This document shows positions 37,491 to 48,949 of a stretch of 64,000 bases of DNA, piece by piece. Under the pieces are notes generated by a model. It was not told the origin of the DNA and ran no database searches. It saw only the letters and a program-made list of their open reading frames with translations. This DNA is from Sweltsa coloradensis (lineage: Eukaryota; Arthropoda; Insecta; Plecoptera; Chloroperlidae). Location of the stretch: NCBI GenBank assembly GCA_024449915.1, contig JAMZAV010000792.1:1-64000 (forward strand). The letters are read 5' to 3'. The position numbers and the translations under genes were made by a program. The number at the start of each line of letters is the position of its first letter. The first letter of the stretch is position 1.

Positions 37491-40415
37491 GTTAATAGAT
37501 CCCATGCCACTCCCCCAACAGAGATTATGGGTGTTAATAGGACGATGTTGTTTGGGTTATATTTTCGCCCATCAAAAATGTATTTGAACAGTTAATCATT
37601 TACTTATTGTCCGCTATTGATCATTTTGGTGACTGCTAGCATCGAATTTAATATTTTGGGAAAGTAATCAATTTCAGTCCCCCATATTATTTTGTACTAC
37701 GACCCTTTGAAACGGGTGGGAAAAATCGATTCTTCATTATCGAAAAGTAGCGGGAACTCAAAACCCCAAGTTGAACCCAAAAATCCTTTAGATTTCCCAT
37801 ACGGGTTGAAAGAATATTGGGGACGTTCAAGCAAAAGGCCCGACTAGGGTTTGCCAGCCGCCGTTCACCGCATTAATCCCCATCATAAAAAAATGTCAGG
37901 GTTTACAAAACAATTTTCGGGTTTTGGTTTTGGCATTTCAAACCCCAAAGGGCAGGCCACGAGCTTTTTTCGAAGGATCAATCGAATCAAAGGGTTGCCG
38001 AAACATCCTGTCATAATTTTTCAAAAATTTGAAAAAAAAAGGGGGGGGCCTCAGAAAGAATTCTAAATCCCGACACGTGATTTTTAAATTTTAATTTGGT
38101 GCTTTTTAAAATCGCAAAGGTTTGGAAGCGAAGGCAATAAATTAAACGAGTTAATATAATTTTATTTTTATTGCACTTTCTCGTGGGAAAGTTGCACATC
38201 CATTCCACCCCGTGAAATCCTCTTTAGGCACAGGTGCCCCCTATTCAGGTTTTTGTTTTTTTTTTTTGTATTTAAAGTTTTTAGTGGAAAAAAAAGTTTG
38301 TCACAATGTTTTTCTATCGATGTGCACGCGCAAAAAAAATTATATCTTGGAAGTACAATATAAAAAAAAACATTGCTTTTAAAAATGGGAGAAAATTCCC
38401 CAAAAAGAAAAAAAACGTGACCATAGAAAAATGGACCAACAACACTTCAATGTGAACGAAAATCAAATTGTCATGTGTAACCCGTGTTTTCCATTTCTTG
38501 TTTTGTTTTTGTTAATTACTTTTGTTGTTAAAATATTTTTAAAAAAAAACTTTTTTACAATGAAATTTTGCAACGACTAAGCAAGGAAAACCGACATAAT
38601 AGTCAATAGAAACCAAACTTTATACAGGCTTAGGGATTGTGTATTAATTATAGAAGTAAATTGTTCTATAAGAAATGTAGTATAGGGCCCCCTGACTTGC
38701 TTGTTTAATGCGAGTAATGTTAAATTTCATCAATCACTTTCTTGTTAAGTCAAAACAATTTAAAGCGGCACAAAAAAATGAAAATATCCTCGCGAAAAAC
38801 GATTTTTGGGGTTTTCCTAGTATAACAGATAGGCGGATGTGTGAAAAAATGTGAAAAAAAATTTTGTGTTGAAGTTCTCAAAGTTTTTTTTTAAATTCAA
38901 GAACGCTTCATTTCTTTTCTGAAACGAACGTTTGCCCATATATTGAATCACGCCCCCGAACTCCCCTCTCTACTTTCCGAAATATGAGCGAAGTTAACCC
39001 CACTCAATGTTGGTGAATTTTCTTTATTATTTTTTTACACCTCTTCCATTTTTACGGTTAAATGGCTGTCAAATCAACTTCAAAATTGAGCCTCCTTTTA
39101 AAATAAGGTGCTAACTGTTTCTCAGAAGATGCATGGCATTTACTAAATTTCACATTCGAATTTGTTTGCCTTGGAGAATAACACAACCCAAACAACAAGG
39201 CGGTTTTAGCATGGCATTTACAAAGTCTGTCTCTGGGGCCTGGGCTGCCGCAACCCGATTTTAATGTTTTTTTGGGAGAGGGCGTAAGCTATTCTGTTCT
39301 TTTTTTATTAAGGGGAAACTAATTTTTTCCCACTAAACCAACCAGGGAACCCAGAATAAAGTTTACAAAAAACTTATTTGGCAATTTTCGTCTAAACCCA
39401 GGAAACAACGTGGGGGACGAATATTTTTAAAATTATGAAAAACTTCTCAATGACATTGCTGAATCGAATTTTTTAAATACGAATTATTTAAAATATAATG
39501 GTACCCCAACATAGCCCGACCGAAATAATACACACCTTAACTTTTTTTTACCTTTTTCCCTTTTTTTCGTTTTAGCAATGTCCCCACACTGCAATTAATC
39601 CACCCTTAAGAAAAAGTGCATTCCCCCAATCTTAAAAAAAAAAAAAAAAAAAACAGCACCAATAAAAGTATCGATAATTCTACGTTCCCAGTCTTTTTAA
39701 TCATTGTATCAAAATTTTTACTGTCACAACATCAATATGCTTTTTAATGAGCCATTTTAAAATCTAGAACTTCCCCACTTATTTATCCACTAATTTAGTA
39801 TTTTTCAAACTACCTATTGCAAAGGTTTTAAAAATTTTAAGAATGAATTGGTAAATTAAAAGCAATAAACTCAAAAATTGTATTTAATTTTAAATTTTAT
39901 AGTTATTTAAAGGCTTAGTAATTTGTAATTGCTGAATTTAGTAGACTAATATGTTTCATTTATGTTACACCCCCGCATACTTGTATAGAATACCTTAGTG
40001 ATATAGATGTATTTTTACTATGACAAAATCCAGGGTTTTCCGGAATTTGAATTCTTTGTAGATAGCTATAAATAAATAAATCTAAATCATAATTGCCACT
40101 TATTATTTTAAAAATACCTATCTAACATGAACAAGAGTATTAAAAAATTTAAAAAATATAATAACCAATTAATAGGTTTTTTAAAAAACTTTTTATAATA
40201 ACCTCAGTAAATGAAAATCCAAAAAATTCAAAACCCCTTTTTATGCCGGTTACCCTTTGATCATTTATTTTTTCCCAATACCCCTCATTGTTACTATCTT
40301 TCATAGGCTTTGACTTATATTTTTGTTTTTTTTATATTTTATATTTAATATTTATTTTGGGATTTTATTAATATATTTTTAAAAATCTAGGCACTTTGGT
40401 GTAAACCCAAAAATT
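37491..40415. other. AT-rich sequence of low apparent quality
   Basis: No gene is supported. A Helitron-like end string (GGGGTTTTCCTAGTATAAC) occurs at 38809-38827, resembling the 3' end of copy 2. An A-run is at about 39629-39650. Confidence 0.35.
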
Positions 40416-40419
40416 CCCA

Positions 40420-40735
40420 AAGTGGGGGGGCTAGCCCTTAACTTACCCCCCCCCCCCCATTGATTTGCAATTTCCCCCAAACGTGACCCCTCAAAAAGAT
40501 TTATCACGGCACTTTCAGACAAAACGACACATTTTTGGAAATTTTCATTTGGAAATTTCCAATGGGGGGGGTAGCCATTTAACTTTGGCCCCCCCCCATG
40601 ACCTTTGCAATTCCCCCAAAAGTGACCCGCTCAAAAAAGATTATCTACGGCACATTTCAGCACAAAACGACACATTTCGTGGACAAGTTTTCATTTTGGG
40701 AAAATTTCCAAAGTGGGGGGCCAAGTTTAAAGGCC
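40420..40735 (-). repeat. Outer satellite, right arm (inverted units)
   Basis: Two units in the opposite orientation to 33592-34020: CTACGGCACATTTCAGCAC, GACACATTTCGTGGACAAG and GGAAATTTCCAA(T/A)GTGGGG, with G and C runs at the borders. The unit at 40575-40735 is an excellent reverse match to the unit at 33592-33741. Confidence 0.85.
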
Positions 40736-43700
40736 TCAAGAAAGGCAGAAGGAAATTTAGTTTTGTGGAGGAGAGAAAGTAAAATCTAAAAAAAGGTTTT
40801 TTTACCAAGTTACCAAATTCAAGAAAAATGATGTGTCGAGCTTTGGGGGACCCCATGCTGATTCTGGGGGGCCCAAGACCAATGGGGGAAAAAACCCCCC
40901 TTTTCCCAACTATAATTGTTAGAAAAAAGAGTAGCGATTAAAAATTTTGTTACCAAGTCAAAAAATAGTGAAAGGGTTGAAAAAAATTTTACTATAACAC
41001 TTGTTTTTCCCGGATTTTTTTTTTTTGTTTTGGGGGTACAAATCGGTATAAATACTGTCAAACAAAAAAAATCGCAGGAAAGACAATTGTAAAAAAATCT
41101 CTCAATCATGCCCTTAGAAAACCAGTTGAAAATAGTCACATAAACACAACTACCTACGTTGAATGGTGTGCTTGGGCGAATGGAAGTTTGAAATTATTTT
41201 GGTGAGGCGATTTGTCCGATCAAAAAATTGGAACAAAAATTTTTTTGAATTTCTAATAGAACTAGTTTTCAAGGCAATTCACTATATTTTGACTTGGTTG
41301 CATATTTGGGAAAATAGAAAAACGCGGTCGAATCAATGAATTGTACTTTTAACGAAAAGACCTGTTATAAAGTTTCAATTTTTATTTTAAATCAGCACTC
41401 CAAATTAAACTTATTGAGAAAAGTGGGTGACAAAAATGTTTCATAAAATTGCAATTATGTGAGTATGATTCGACCACAATAATTGTTATACATATTTGAA
41501 AACGTATTTTCGTGCCCACTTAGCCTGAATATCGCCTAAACGTTCATGTTTAGCATCACCCAAAGTGTTAATATGATTTATCGCAAGTGCTGCTCATTAG
41601 AAACATCTCCAGACGTCAACACTTCTTTCACCTCACCAACTTCAATTCATTACGCGTGGTATAAAGAAAATGCTTTCTATCATCAATCATAAGGATCCCT
41701 TAGAGTCACTACAAGAGTCAGTGCTCTGTGCTGACTGTCACTTAACAACTTAGCATAATGACTAGCGAGAAGTTTTTCTAACACTAACAATTAATTAAAA
41801 TATTACCATAGTACGAATTTAAATTAAACTACATCGGAAGGTCCGAGTAGCTGTGGTTTGTAGTTTTATAAGCTTCTGCAGCATTATTTAATCAACTCAT
41901 CCTGTATAAGATATTAAAACATACATTAAAGTATATTTATTGATTTTGCTTGGCAACTTACATTTCAATTTTTACATTAAAAAATTAAAATTAATGTCTG
42001 CACACAACATAAATATAACTTTTCTAATGCATATAATATTACTATACCATCATTTTTGTCACTACATTTCGATCGCATACGTAAGCCTTTTATATTAAAA
42101 AAAACTGAATGCTGGCATGTCCTTGAATAAGTATTTCAATGTTAATATTGTCATTTCCAGACAGGAGTTTAAACCTGTAGATCTATATTTGATATCTCAC
42201 TTGTTATTGCGTGGATGATCTCGTCTTCCCAATATACCTTGCTTCCACCAAATTATATTGTATTTCCTTCCTTGTAGCTCCTCCTCTCAGACGCTCTATA
42301 CAAGTACCACATTGAAGCGATTTTAATCTTCCCCCCTATAGCGCCACTTATCTCTTCAAGGTTCTACACACCACTTCATCTCATTAGTATAATATATTTG
42401 TTTAACCCTTGAATAATGTTAACATCGTCCACATTAATGTGCAGGCACGTGCGTTGTCACTCAGTTATGTTTAAATTAGAGATAATATTACTATTTTGCA
42501 TAACAATATGTGAGCAATAAAATATATATATCGAGTTTATATGAAGTTATAATTCTACTACAATGAAGAAGCTAGATGTGATTTTCAGTAGGGAATATTT
42601 AATATTATCTTCTCTGTGTTGTTGTTAATGCGGCCACGACGTCGTAAAATGCAATTCCAAAAGTAGTTGTAAGTTATTTAAGACACATGTGTAACTGGAT
42701 ATTATGAAAATACGTCTTTAAATATACTTTCTTTATTATGAAAACTTGTTGAGCCTGTTATTGATGATTTATAATCATTATTAGATGCGTAAATATACAA
42801 AGTAAATGAGTAAATATTATGCGGGAGACGCAATATTTTTTGTCTGGAGAAAATTCGAAAATAATATTTTGCAATCTGTTGATATCAATATTTTTCAAAT
42901 TTAAATGTTACTTATACAATTCCGATTTTATTAGGTATCAGTAGCATGCAGAAAGATTTCCTTTAGTAAAATGAAAACATCATCCAGAACAGCTTTTGCA
43001 ATACTTGATTCAGCGCTTATTTCTTGAAATCAAAATATGCAACATTAATTAATTAAAAATAATTTATCGAGTTAGTGAAAGTGGTAACGAAATTAATCAA
43101 AATAATCAAATGATAACAACTAGATAAAAATATTAATGATAATGATGATTTAATGACTAAAGCTAAGGCTAAAAAATAAAATTGCTAAAAATATTCTTGT
43201 TTATTTGCACATTGAATAGATTTGTCTACTTGATACGTCAGAAAACAAATAAAATAGTTGCATTCTTAAGGTTGGTTGGCGAAGATAGACGAAACTAGAT
43301 AATGCCAGTGTTGTTTTAGTCGCTTCCTAACTTCCTTAAGATGTCGCCTATAAATGGTACAAACAGGCTATGTTTTAAACAAATCAATAATCCAAGAAAG
43401 AAGCAAGCTAAAGCATTGAAAATAATAAGGAAATAAGCAAGGTAGGATGGAAATAAGGGCATAGGCAAGTAAGGAAGACCTTATAGATTTTGAACAGGTC
43501 CTAACTCCTAAGCAGGGCTATAAGTTACAAGCCATTAAAAAGTGTCGTGTGTTCAAGAAGTAATAACTTTAAGAAACCTGACCAAAATCCATCAATAAAA
43601 AAACAATTTTACGGCAATTTATTTTCCTATCAGTATAACGAATCCCATATTTCTGGCGAACTAGAGCCAACACGACTATCTACTTTCCAGTTAGATAATG

Positions 43701-44400
43701 AGTCTAAAGGGCGGTAAACCACCACGCCCTATCTGGCGGTAATTTATCGCACTATTTCCCGCACGAGGGGGGTGATTGCAAAGACAATCGAACCGTGGCG
43801 TCCGGTCAACCTATAATAACCACACTGGTATTGATTCTGTGTTGTTCTTTCAGATTGTGCTCTCCCATGGGGGTGCAGTTTGAAACACATACACTGGGAA
43901 ACTAAATCAGTTTATGAAATTATGTTTTCCAAAACTTATGTATGTTTACGTTCTTAAAAAATAAACGATGAAACGACAACAACATTTTAAAAGCATTCCT
44001 GATTTTTAATATTTAGCATTTTTTTTTTTTAATTTAGCATTTTGCAGTATTATTTTTCTCTAAATTCTAACAAATGGGGTTTCTTGCATTTCTAAGGGGA
44101 AACGATAAAATCTAGAATTATACTTATATTTTTAACATAGCCTCAAAACAATGCAGTTCTCAACAGGTATGGACACTTTTTTTTCTAATATCAGCATTTT
44201 CACCGATTTAGCATCAAATACCTAAAACGCAAAAAAAGTATAATATATCGTACGTCTTTTTTAGAATACAAAGTACTCGGTTAGTTAAGCGGAGTGTACT
44301 TGCATTCGGCCTTGACTCAGCGCAACTTTACGATTTATTCCTAAAGGTTATATGGACACACGTTGCTGATTCTGAATGACCCGCGGGCATCAGTGTTTAA
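40736..44400. other. AT-rich intergenic DNA
   Basis: No gene is supported. Homopolymer noise fades after about 41150. Around 43760-43800 the minus strand has a box B-like GGTTCGATTG that might be a SINE remnant. Confidence 0.4.
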
Positions 44401-44420
44401 CTGTGTGGGTGGAGTAGTGT

Positions 44421-44423
<3 letters not shown>

Positions 44424-44462
<39 letters not shown>
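44424..44462. repeat. (AG)n microsatellite
   Basis: About 19 AG dinucleotides. Confidence 0.97.
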
Positions 44463-44468
<6 letters not shown>

Positions 44469-44664
44469 GAGGAGGTTGTAAGGAGTTGCCACCTTCAAGA
44501 ATGACACTTATGAATCTTCCAACAATTTGGAAACAGCTTATCAGTGTATCAAATCTACAGCTCCGTGATATAAGTATTGGATTTGTATTCCCCAAATACT
44601 AGCAAACATTCACGCGATCAATATATTTACTTTGAAAGAATTGCAAAAATAGTCAAAATAATCT

Positions 44665-44960
44665 ATAACTTATAAAAACGAATGTATGTATGTTTGTCCT
44701 TTATGCATTACTCACCATTCATCCGATCTCCATGAAACTTGGCACATATATGTATTTTTCACGGGGAAGGTTTCTATGCTATCCATTTTGTTGTAACTTC
44801 TCCACGTGGTGATCGGTGCCTGCAAAGAGGATACATTCGTTTTCATACTATGTACACTACACCATTCATCCAAGCTCCATGAAACTTGGCACATAGATGT
44901 ATTTTTTTCACAGGGAAGGTTTCTTCTGAGATCGCAGCAACGCGCGACGGGTAAGCTAGT
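44665..44960 (+). mobile_element. Helitron-like non-autonomous element of a second type
   Basis: Ends GCAACGCGCGACGGGTAAGC then TAGT, a GC-rich stretch followed by CTAGT of the kind found at many insect Helitron 3' ends. The interior holds two copies, about 154 bp apart, of CATTCATCCGATCTCCATGA or CATTCATCCAAGCTCCATGA followed by AACTTGGCACATA. It is non-coding. Its end differs from the GGATGAGCG family that starts 94 bp downstream. Confidence 0.65.
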
Positions 44961-45053
44961 TACCTATAAAAGAAAGTAGACTTTTGAAGAAAAGTCGAAA
45001 TACAAGTTACTGTATTATTTAAAAATAACGATGTGAAGTCCAAAAATATGATT

Positions 45054-45692
45054 GGATGAGCGTAGCGAGCGAAGCGAAGATTCCATTTCACTACACCGGA
45101 GAAAAAAATCCGGAATGTTTTTTTTCCTTTCCTTTTTCTTGTATTTTTGTCTGTTGTTAACACGATTCCGGCTAAACCGATATACCAATTGCGATGAAAT
45201 TTTCTGGAGGCCTTCGAAATCTCTGAAGTTAGAACTGCTATACGTTTTTGAGCGCAATCGAAAAATTATGTCTCATTAAAATCGCAATTTTACGAACTTT
45301 TTCGATTTAAAAAAATATTTTCGACTTATAAGTTAACACCTACATGCTTTATCCGATTGTAATGATTTTTTCGTAGAACCTTAATTTTATGAATTAATAT
45401 ATTGGTGTGAAATTTGAGCGCGATCGGAAAAAAAATTCCTGATGAAAATCGCAATTTTACGCTTTTTCCGTTAAAAAAAATCTTCGACTTATAACACCTA
45501 CATGCATTATCCGATTGTAATTATATTTTTTTTACAGAACCTTCATTTTATAAATTTATATATTTGTGTAAAATTTGATTGCAATCAAAACATAATTTCT
45601 CATGAAAATCACAATTTTATGCTTTTTTCGTTTAAAATAACATACGCTCATCCAGCAACGCGTCTGAAAAAGCGTTTGCGAAGCTTCCTTGT
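45054..45692 (+). mobile_element. Helitron-like non-autonomous element, copy 4
   Basis: Starts GGATGAGCGTAGCGAGCG and contains the CCGGAGAAAAAAATCCGG block and about three ~165-bp internal units like those of copy 1. It ends CGCTCATCCAGCAACGCG, an AACGC...GCGTT hairpin and CCTTGT. The terminal CTTG in place of CTAG departs from the CTRR rule at one base. Confidence 0.7.
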
Positions 45693-46990
45693 TTAAAATA
45701 ATAAACTCTTATTTTAAGTAAGTGAATAAATAAACAAAGTTAGTATGTTTGTTTCCTTTGTTCCAAATACAAAATTGGAGTTGTCCTACCTTCAACTTCT
45801 GAATTCCTACGGTCACTTTTCAATACATTTTGCTTTCATGATGAAAATGATTTATACCTAAAGCAATGCAATTTAAATTAGTAGACTAATTTATTTGCAA
45901 GGGCGATAAAGTGAATTTCCAACCTTAAGCCTATTTAGAATGTTGCTTAGTGCTACACGTCTCTATCAATCTATAATTAATATAGAAAAATTTTGTTTGT
46001 GAACAGAAAAATGTGTGATAATGAGCACCATAAGTCAAAATTAGTAATTTAAGAAACTTTTAAGAAGTTTTAGAGAAATTACTTTCATTAAATTTAATAA
46101 GTTAATTAGTTTGTTTTAAAGAATGGAACAACATGAGTATTGAAGTATTGACAAATTTTCTAAACATGTTAAAACCCAAAAAGTTTTAAGAGGGTACATT
46201 TATCGAAAAGAGGAGAGCTTTCAATAAATTATGAGATTTTGACAATTTATTTTCAGTCACATTCTCTTAGTTGTCAATTGAAACATATCGACAACATCAC
46301 ACCTTGGGGTCTATTTACTAAGTGACAGTGACAAGTGACAACTTTAGTGAGAAGAGCAAGTGAGACCCACCTTGAATTTTCGTAATACCAAATAAAAGAA
46401 ACATTGGCAGACGGCATTAAAAATGTTTATTGTGTAATTGTTGCCAATGCACAGCTCATTAGTTTGTATAACTGCAGTCAGATGCGTGCAGCGTTGAGCC
46501 AAGCGTATAAGCTTTTCATCGAAAATAATTACACATTTTTACATTATTTTAAAGGCGTCTGCCAGTATTTCTTTGACTTAATAAACAAGTACATTTAGAG
46601 CAAATGTAAGTAATTAATATTTTATTTGTGGTGGAAATTCGAGGTGGCAGTTTACTTGTTCTTCTCACTAAAGTTGTCGCATGCGATAGACTGTTGTCGC
46701 AATTAGTAAATAGACCCTCTTGTCTATGGATACAGCGCCCAGCAGAAGCAAATTATTCTGTATCAGTTTGTTGCGGAAATTACCGAGGATCTCTTACATT
46801 TAGCAGCATCTTAAAATGCAAAGCTTGTTCAAAGCTTGGCTTTCAGGCAAAGCTTTTAAATAGGTGATGTATTTCTTCCGCACGCTTCCCTAAGAAGGTC
46901 GTTGACACCGTAGTTTAAATAAACCCCATCTAAGATACTTTGATGCACCTTGACAAATGCGATGTTAGGGACTAACACAGCCGTGCTGGA
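45693..46990. other. AT-rich intergenic DNA
   Basis: No gene is supported; frames of 64-79 codons carry no recognised domain. Confidence 0.45.
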
Positions 46991-46999
46991 ACCACGGTG

Positions 47000-47085
47000 A
47001 CGGATGAGCGAGTTAGCCACAAGAAAGCAATATCATGTCAAGGTTCGACGCCCGGTTCGGGCAACAGTCTCTTCGTAATGTTATT
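47000..47085 (+). mobile_element. tRNA-like SINE remnant
   Basis: GATGAGCGAGTTAGCCACAA is box A-like and AAGGTTCGACGCCCGGTTCG is a T arm with box B. No paired acceptor stem or family tail was found, so the class is uncertain. Confidence 0.45.
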
Positions 47086-47189
47086 GTATTTATTTATTAT
47101 TTCATTTTATTGCTATTTTATTATAATTTTGCTTCCGGAAATGTGTAGGGCATATGTTGTTAAAATGTACTTTATATATTGAAAATAAA

Positions 47190-47201
47190 TTAATAATAAT
47201 A

Positions 47202-47262
<61 letters not shown>
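47190..47262. repeat. (AAT)n microsatellite
   Basis: About 24 AAT units with one interruption; the first of three AAT arrays within 2.7 kb. Confidence 0.97.
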
Positions 47263-47351
47263 TTCTTGCTTGATGCTTTCACAGCCCGAAATATTAGAGA
47301 AATCAAATATTTTACGAGTCATTTCGCTGTGTTCGTTTTTTATTAAATTAC

Positions 47352-47387
47352 CTGACGTTTCGATACGTCTGTGCGTATCATCATCTG
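47352..47387 (-). other. Hammerhead-like 36-nt motif, type B, left
   Basis: Reads CAGATGAT, stem GATACG, loop CACAGA, stem CGTATC, then GAAACGTCAG. It is identical to the copy at 49305-49340. See the finding on covariation. Confidence 0.6.
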
Positions 47388-47405
47388 AGGCAACACTGAA
47401 AAACT

Positions 47406-48302
47406 TTACATTTGAGATTGTTTTTGTTGAATTCTTTTGCTTCTTCTTTGGCTCTGATTGTCATTGTCCAAAGAACTAGAAACATCTTGACTTCCTTGAT
47501 GCTGTTGCTGCTGCTGCTGCTGTTGTTGTTGTGGCAGTGGTGGTGGTGGTGGTGGTTGTTGTTGTTGTTGTTGTTGTTGTTGTCGTCTTGAGAGTAGTTT
47601 CCCTATCATCGGACTCCATGTTTTGCTTAATTTAAAACCACCAATATCCCCATTAAAATTATTGGGGTGCTTGGCAATTTCAATCGATTCTCTTATGAGT
47701 CGAGGAAAAAGGTTTTCTTCTGTGCATAAAATTTTGGTATCTTCAAAAAGGATCTTGTGCGTGGGATCATTAGCATTTTCCACCACGTGTTTTGCTACTG
47801 CCGAAAGGTCCTCTCTGTAGTGGTTGCAGTGCGCTCTATGTTCTTTAATTCTAGTCCCAATTGTACGACAGGTTTGTCCAATGTAGACCGAACCACATTT
47901 ACAAGGGATTTCATAAACACCACTAGATTGAAAAGGAATTTTATCTTTAACTGGCAACATACATTTTTTCTTCCACGGTTTGAATATTGTTTGAATTTGT
48001 TGTTTCTGGAGGAGTCTACCAATTCTATCAGTTGTGAACTTTACGTAAGGTAATATGGCTTTCTTCTTTTTCTCTGTTCTATCTTCAAACTGTAGGCCTA
48101 CATCCTGTAGTTTTGGTTTTCTATTAAATGCTCGCATAATCATTGTGTTATTATAGCCATTGTTTAGTAACGCTTGTTTCAGAACGCATTTTTCCGATTC
48201 CAGACTGGTACTGTCTGATAAACGTTTGGCTCTGGTAACTAGAGTATTTAATACTGAGTGCTTCTGTGGAGGATGATGATGTGACGTCTCATGAATGTAC
48301 AA
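47406..48302 (-). CDS. Penelope-like element polyprotein C-terminus with GIY-YIG endonuclease
   Basis: A 298-residue open frame. Residues about 1-30 (SHHHPPQKHSVLNTLVTRAK) resemble the region just after the reverse transcriptase thumb of PLE polyproteins, where Pro-x-x-x-Lys then a hydrophobic-rich LVxRA string is usual. Residues 128-155 form the GIY-YIG start: GVYEIPCKCGSVYIGQT with GVY and YIG, then Arg and His (RIKEH). The RESIEIAKHPNNFN string at 204-217 supplies the acidic and Asn positions expected of the fold. In PLEs this endonuclease nicks the target to prime reverse transcription. The tail (241 onward) is a Gln/Pro-rich stretch followed by basic RRSKRIQQK, possibly a nuclear targeting signal. 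The seven reverse transcriptase motifs are absent, so this is a truncated remnant although its frame is intact. The first Met is only the first available in frame; the real protein began upstream. Confidence 0.85.
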   Translation of the reverse strand: MYIHETSHHHPPQKHSVLNTLVTRAKRLSDSTSLESEKCVLKQALLNNGYNNTMIMRAFNRKPKLQDVGLQFEDRTEKKKKAILPYVKFTTDRIGRLLQKQQIQTIFKPWKKKCMLPVKDKIPFQSSGVYEIPCKCGSVYIGQTCRTIGTRIKEHRAHCNHYREDLSAVAKHVVENANDPTHKILFEDTKILCTEENLFPRLIRESIEIAKHPNNFNGDIGGFKLSKTWSPMIGKLLSRRQQQQQQQQQPPPPPPLPQQQQQQQQQQHQGSQDVSSSLDNDNQSQRRSKRIQQKQSQM

Positions 48303-48366
48303 ATTTGTATGAGTCGATATAAAACACTTGGCTGTCGGGTGTCGCCGCGTCCATGATAGATGAAAA

Positions 48367-48402
48367 CTGACGTTTCGGACCGGTTACACGGTCCATCTTC
48401 AG
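48367..48402 (-). other. Hammerhead-like 36-nt motif, type A, left
   Basis: Reads CTGAAGAT, stem GGACCG, loop TGTAAC, stem CGGTCC, then GAAACGTCAG. It is the mirror copy of 48702-48737. Confidence 0.6.
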
Positions 48403-48701
48403 AGTTTAAAAAACACTTGAAGGGTACTTACACAGAACGAACCTACTCGGTCCAGCTCGTCTGTGCAAGTCACCCCCACCAAGTTGTGCAACCAGTTTTG
48501 TCAGTCTGAACGCGCATGCGCACTCGCTTCGCGCCCAGCCACTGACGTAAGCGTGACGTCAGTGGCTGGGCGCGAAGCGAGTGCGCATGCGCGTTCAGAC
48601 TGACAAAACTGGTTGCACAACTTGGTGGGGGTGACTTGCACAGACGAGCTGGACCGAGTAGGTTCGTTCTGTGTAAGTACCCTTCAAGTGTTTTTTAAAC
48701 T

Positions 48702-48737
48702 CTGAAGATGGACCGTGTAACCGGTCCGAAACGTCAG
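48702..48737 (+). other. Hammerhead-like 36-nt motif, type A, right
   Basis: Same sequence as the left type A motif. CTGAAGA fits the CUGANGA core of hammerhead ribozymes, and GAAAC fits the second core block; one extra T lies between the first block and the stem. PLE pseudo-LTRs are known to carry hammerhead motifs, which makes the match plausible but does not prove activity. Confidence 0.6.
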
Positions 48738-48793
48738 TTTTCATCTATCATGGACGCGGCGACACCCGACAGCCAAGTGTTTTATATTGACTC

Positions 48794-48949
48794 CGGCCGC
48801 GAAAGCCTACGACAAGTTTTGTATGAGTTGGTTTACGGTAAACTGAGTGACCCACAGGATCACCACGAGTCACAAGAACATCCAAAAATGCCAAACGACC
48901 TTCCTTTTCAATTTCTATTGTAAACTGGATACTTGGATGTAAGCATTTT
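48794..48949 (+). mobile_element. PLE 5' region segment, right copy
   Basis: Continues outward from the palindrome on the right side only (GGCCGCGAAAGCCTACGACA...). It ends where similarity to the endonuclease tail begins at 48950. A short frame (48708-48923) crosses it and stops at 48923; it starts inside the hammerhead-like motif and is not a recognised protein. Confidence 0.5.

Larger units (their letters stand above)
47292..48310 (-). mobile_element. 5'-truncated Penelope-like element (PLE), left copy
   Basis: Contains the C-terminal part of a PLE polyprotein (see 47406-48302) and its 3' region with one 36-nt hammerhead-like motif (47352-47387). Homology with the plus-strand copy runs from 47292 to about 47735 and with 48950-49407. 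The upstream edge, near 48310, abuts the arm of the large palindrome. The reverse transcriptase core is missing, so the copy cannot act alone. Confidence 0.85.
48311..48793. repeat. 483-bp near-perfect palindrome between the two PLE copies
   Basis: 48311-48548 is the reverse complement of 48556-48793 apart from one visible mismatch near the outer ends, with a 7-nt spacer (AAGCGTG) centred at 48552. Each arm carries one type A 36-nt hammerhead-like motif. The inner arm holds CG-rich GCGCATGCGC and GCGCGAAGCGAG. By position it corresponds to two head-to-head 5' regions (pseudo-LTR-like) of PLE copies; that assignment is inference. Confidence 0.9.

Noticed and set aside
40819..41139. 106-codon minus-strand frame rich in Phe, Lys and Leu
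   Set aside because: It lies in the low-quality, homopolymer-rich block where frames are not reliable.
47113..47322. Poly-Ile membrane-like frame
   Set aside because: Translation of the AAT array on the minus strand.
48708..48923. 71-codon frame beginning in the palindrome
   Set aside because: Its start lies inside the hammerhead-like motif and the first part is forced by the inverted repeat; no recognised family.
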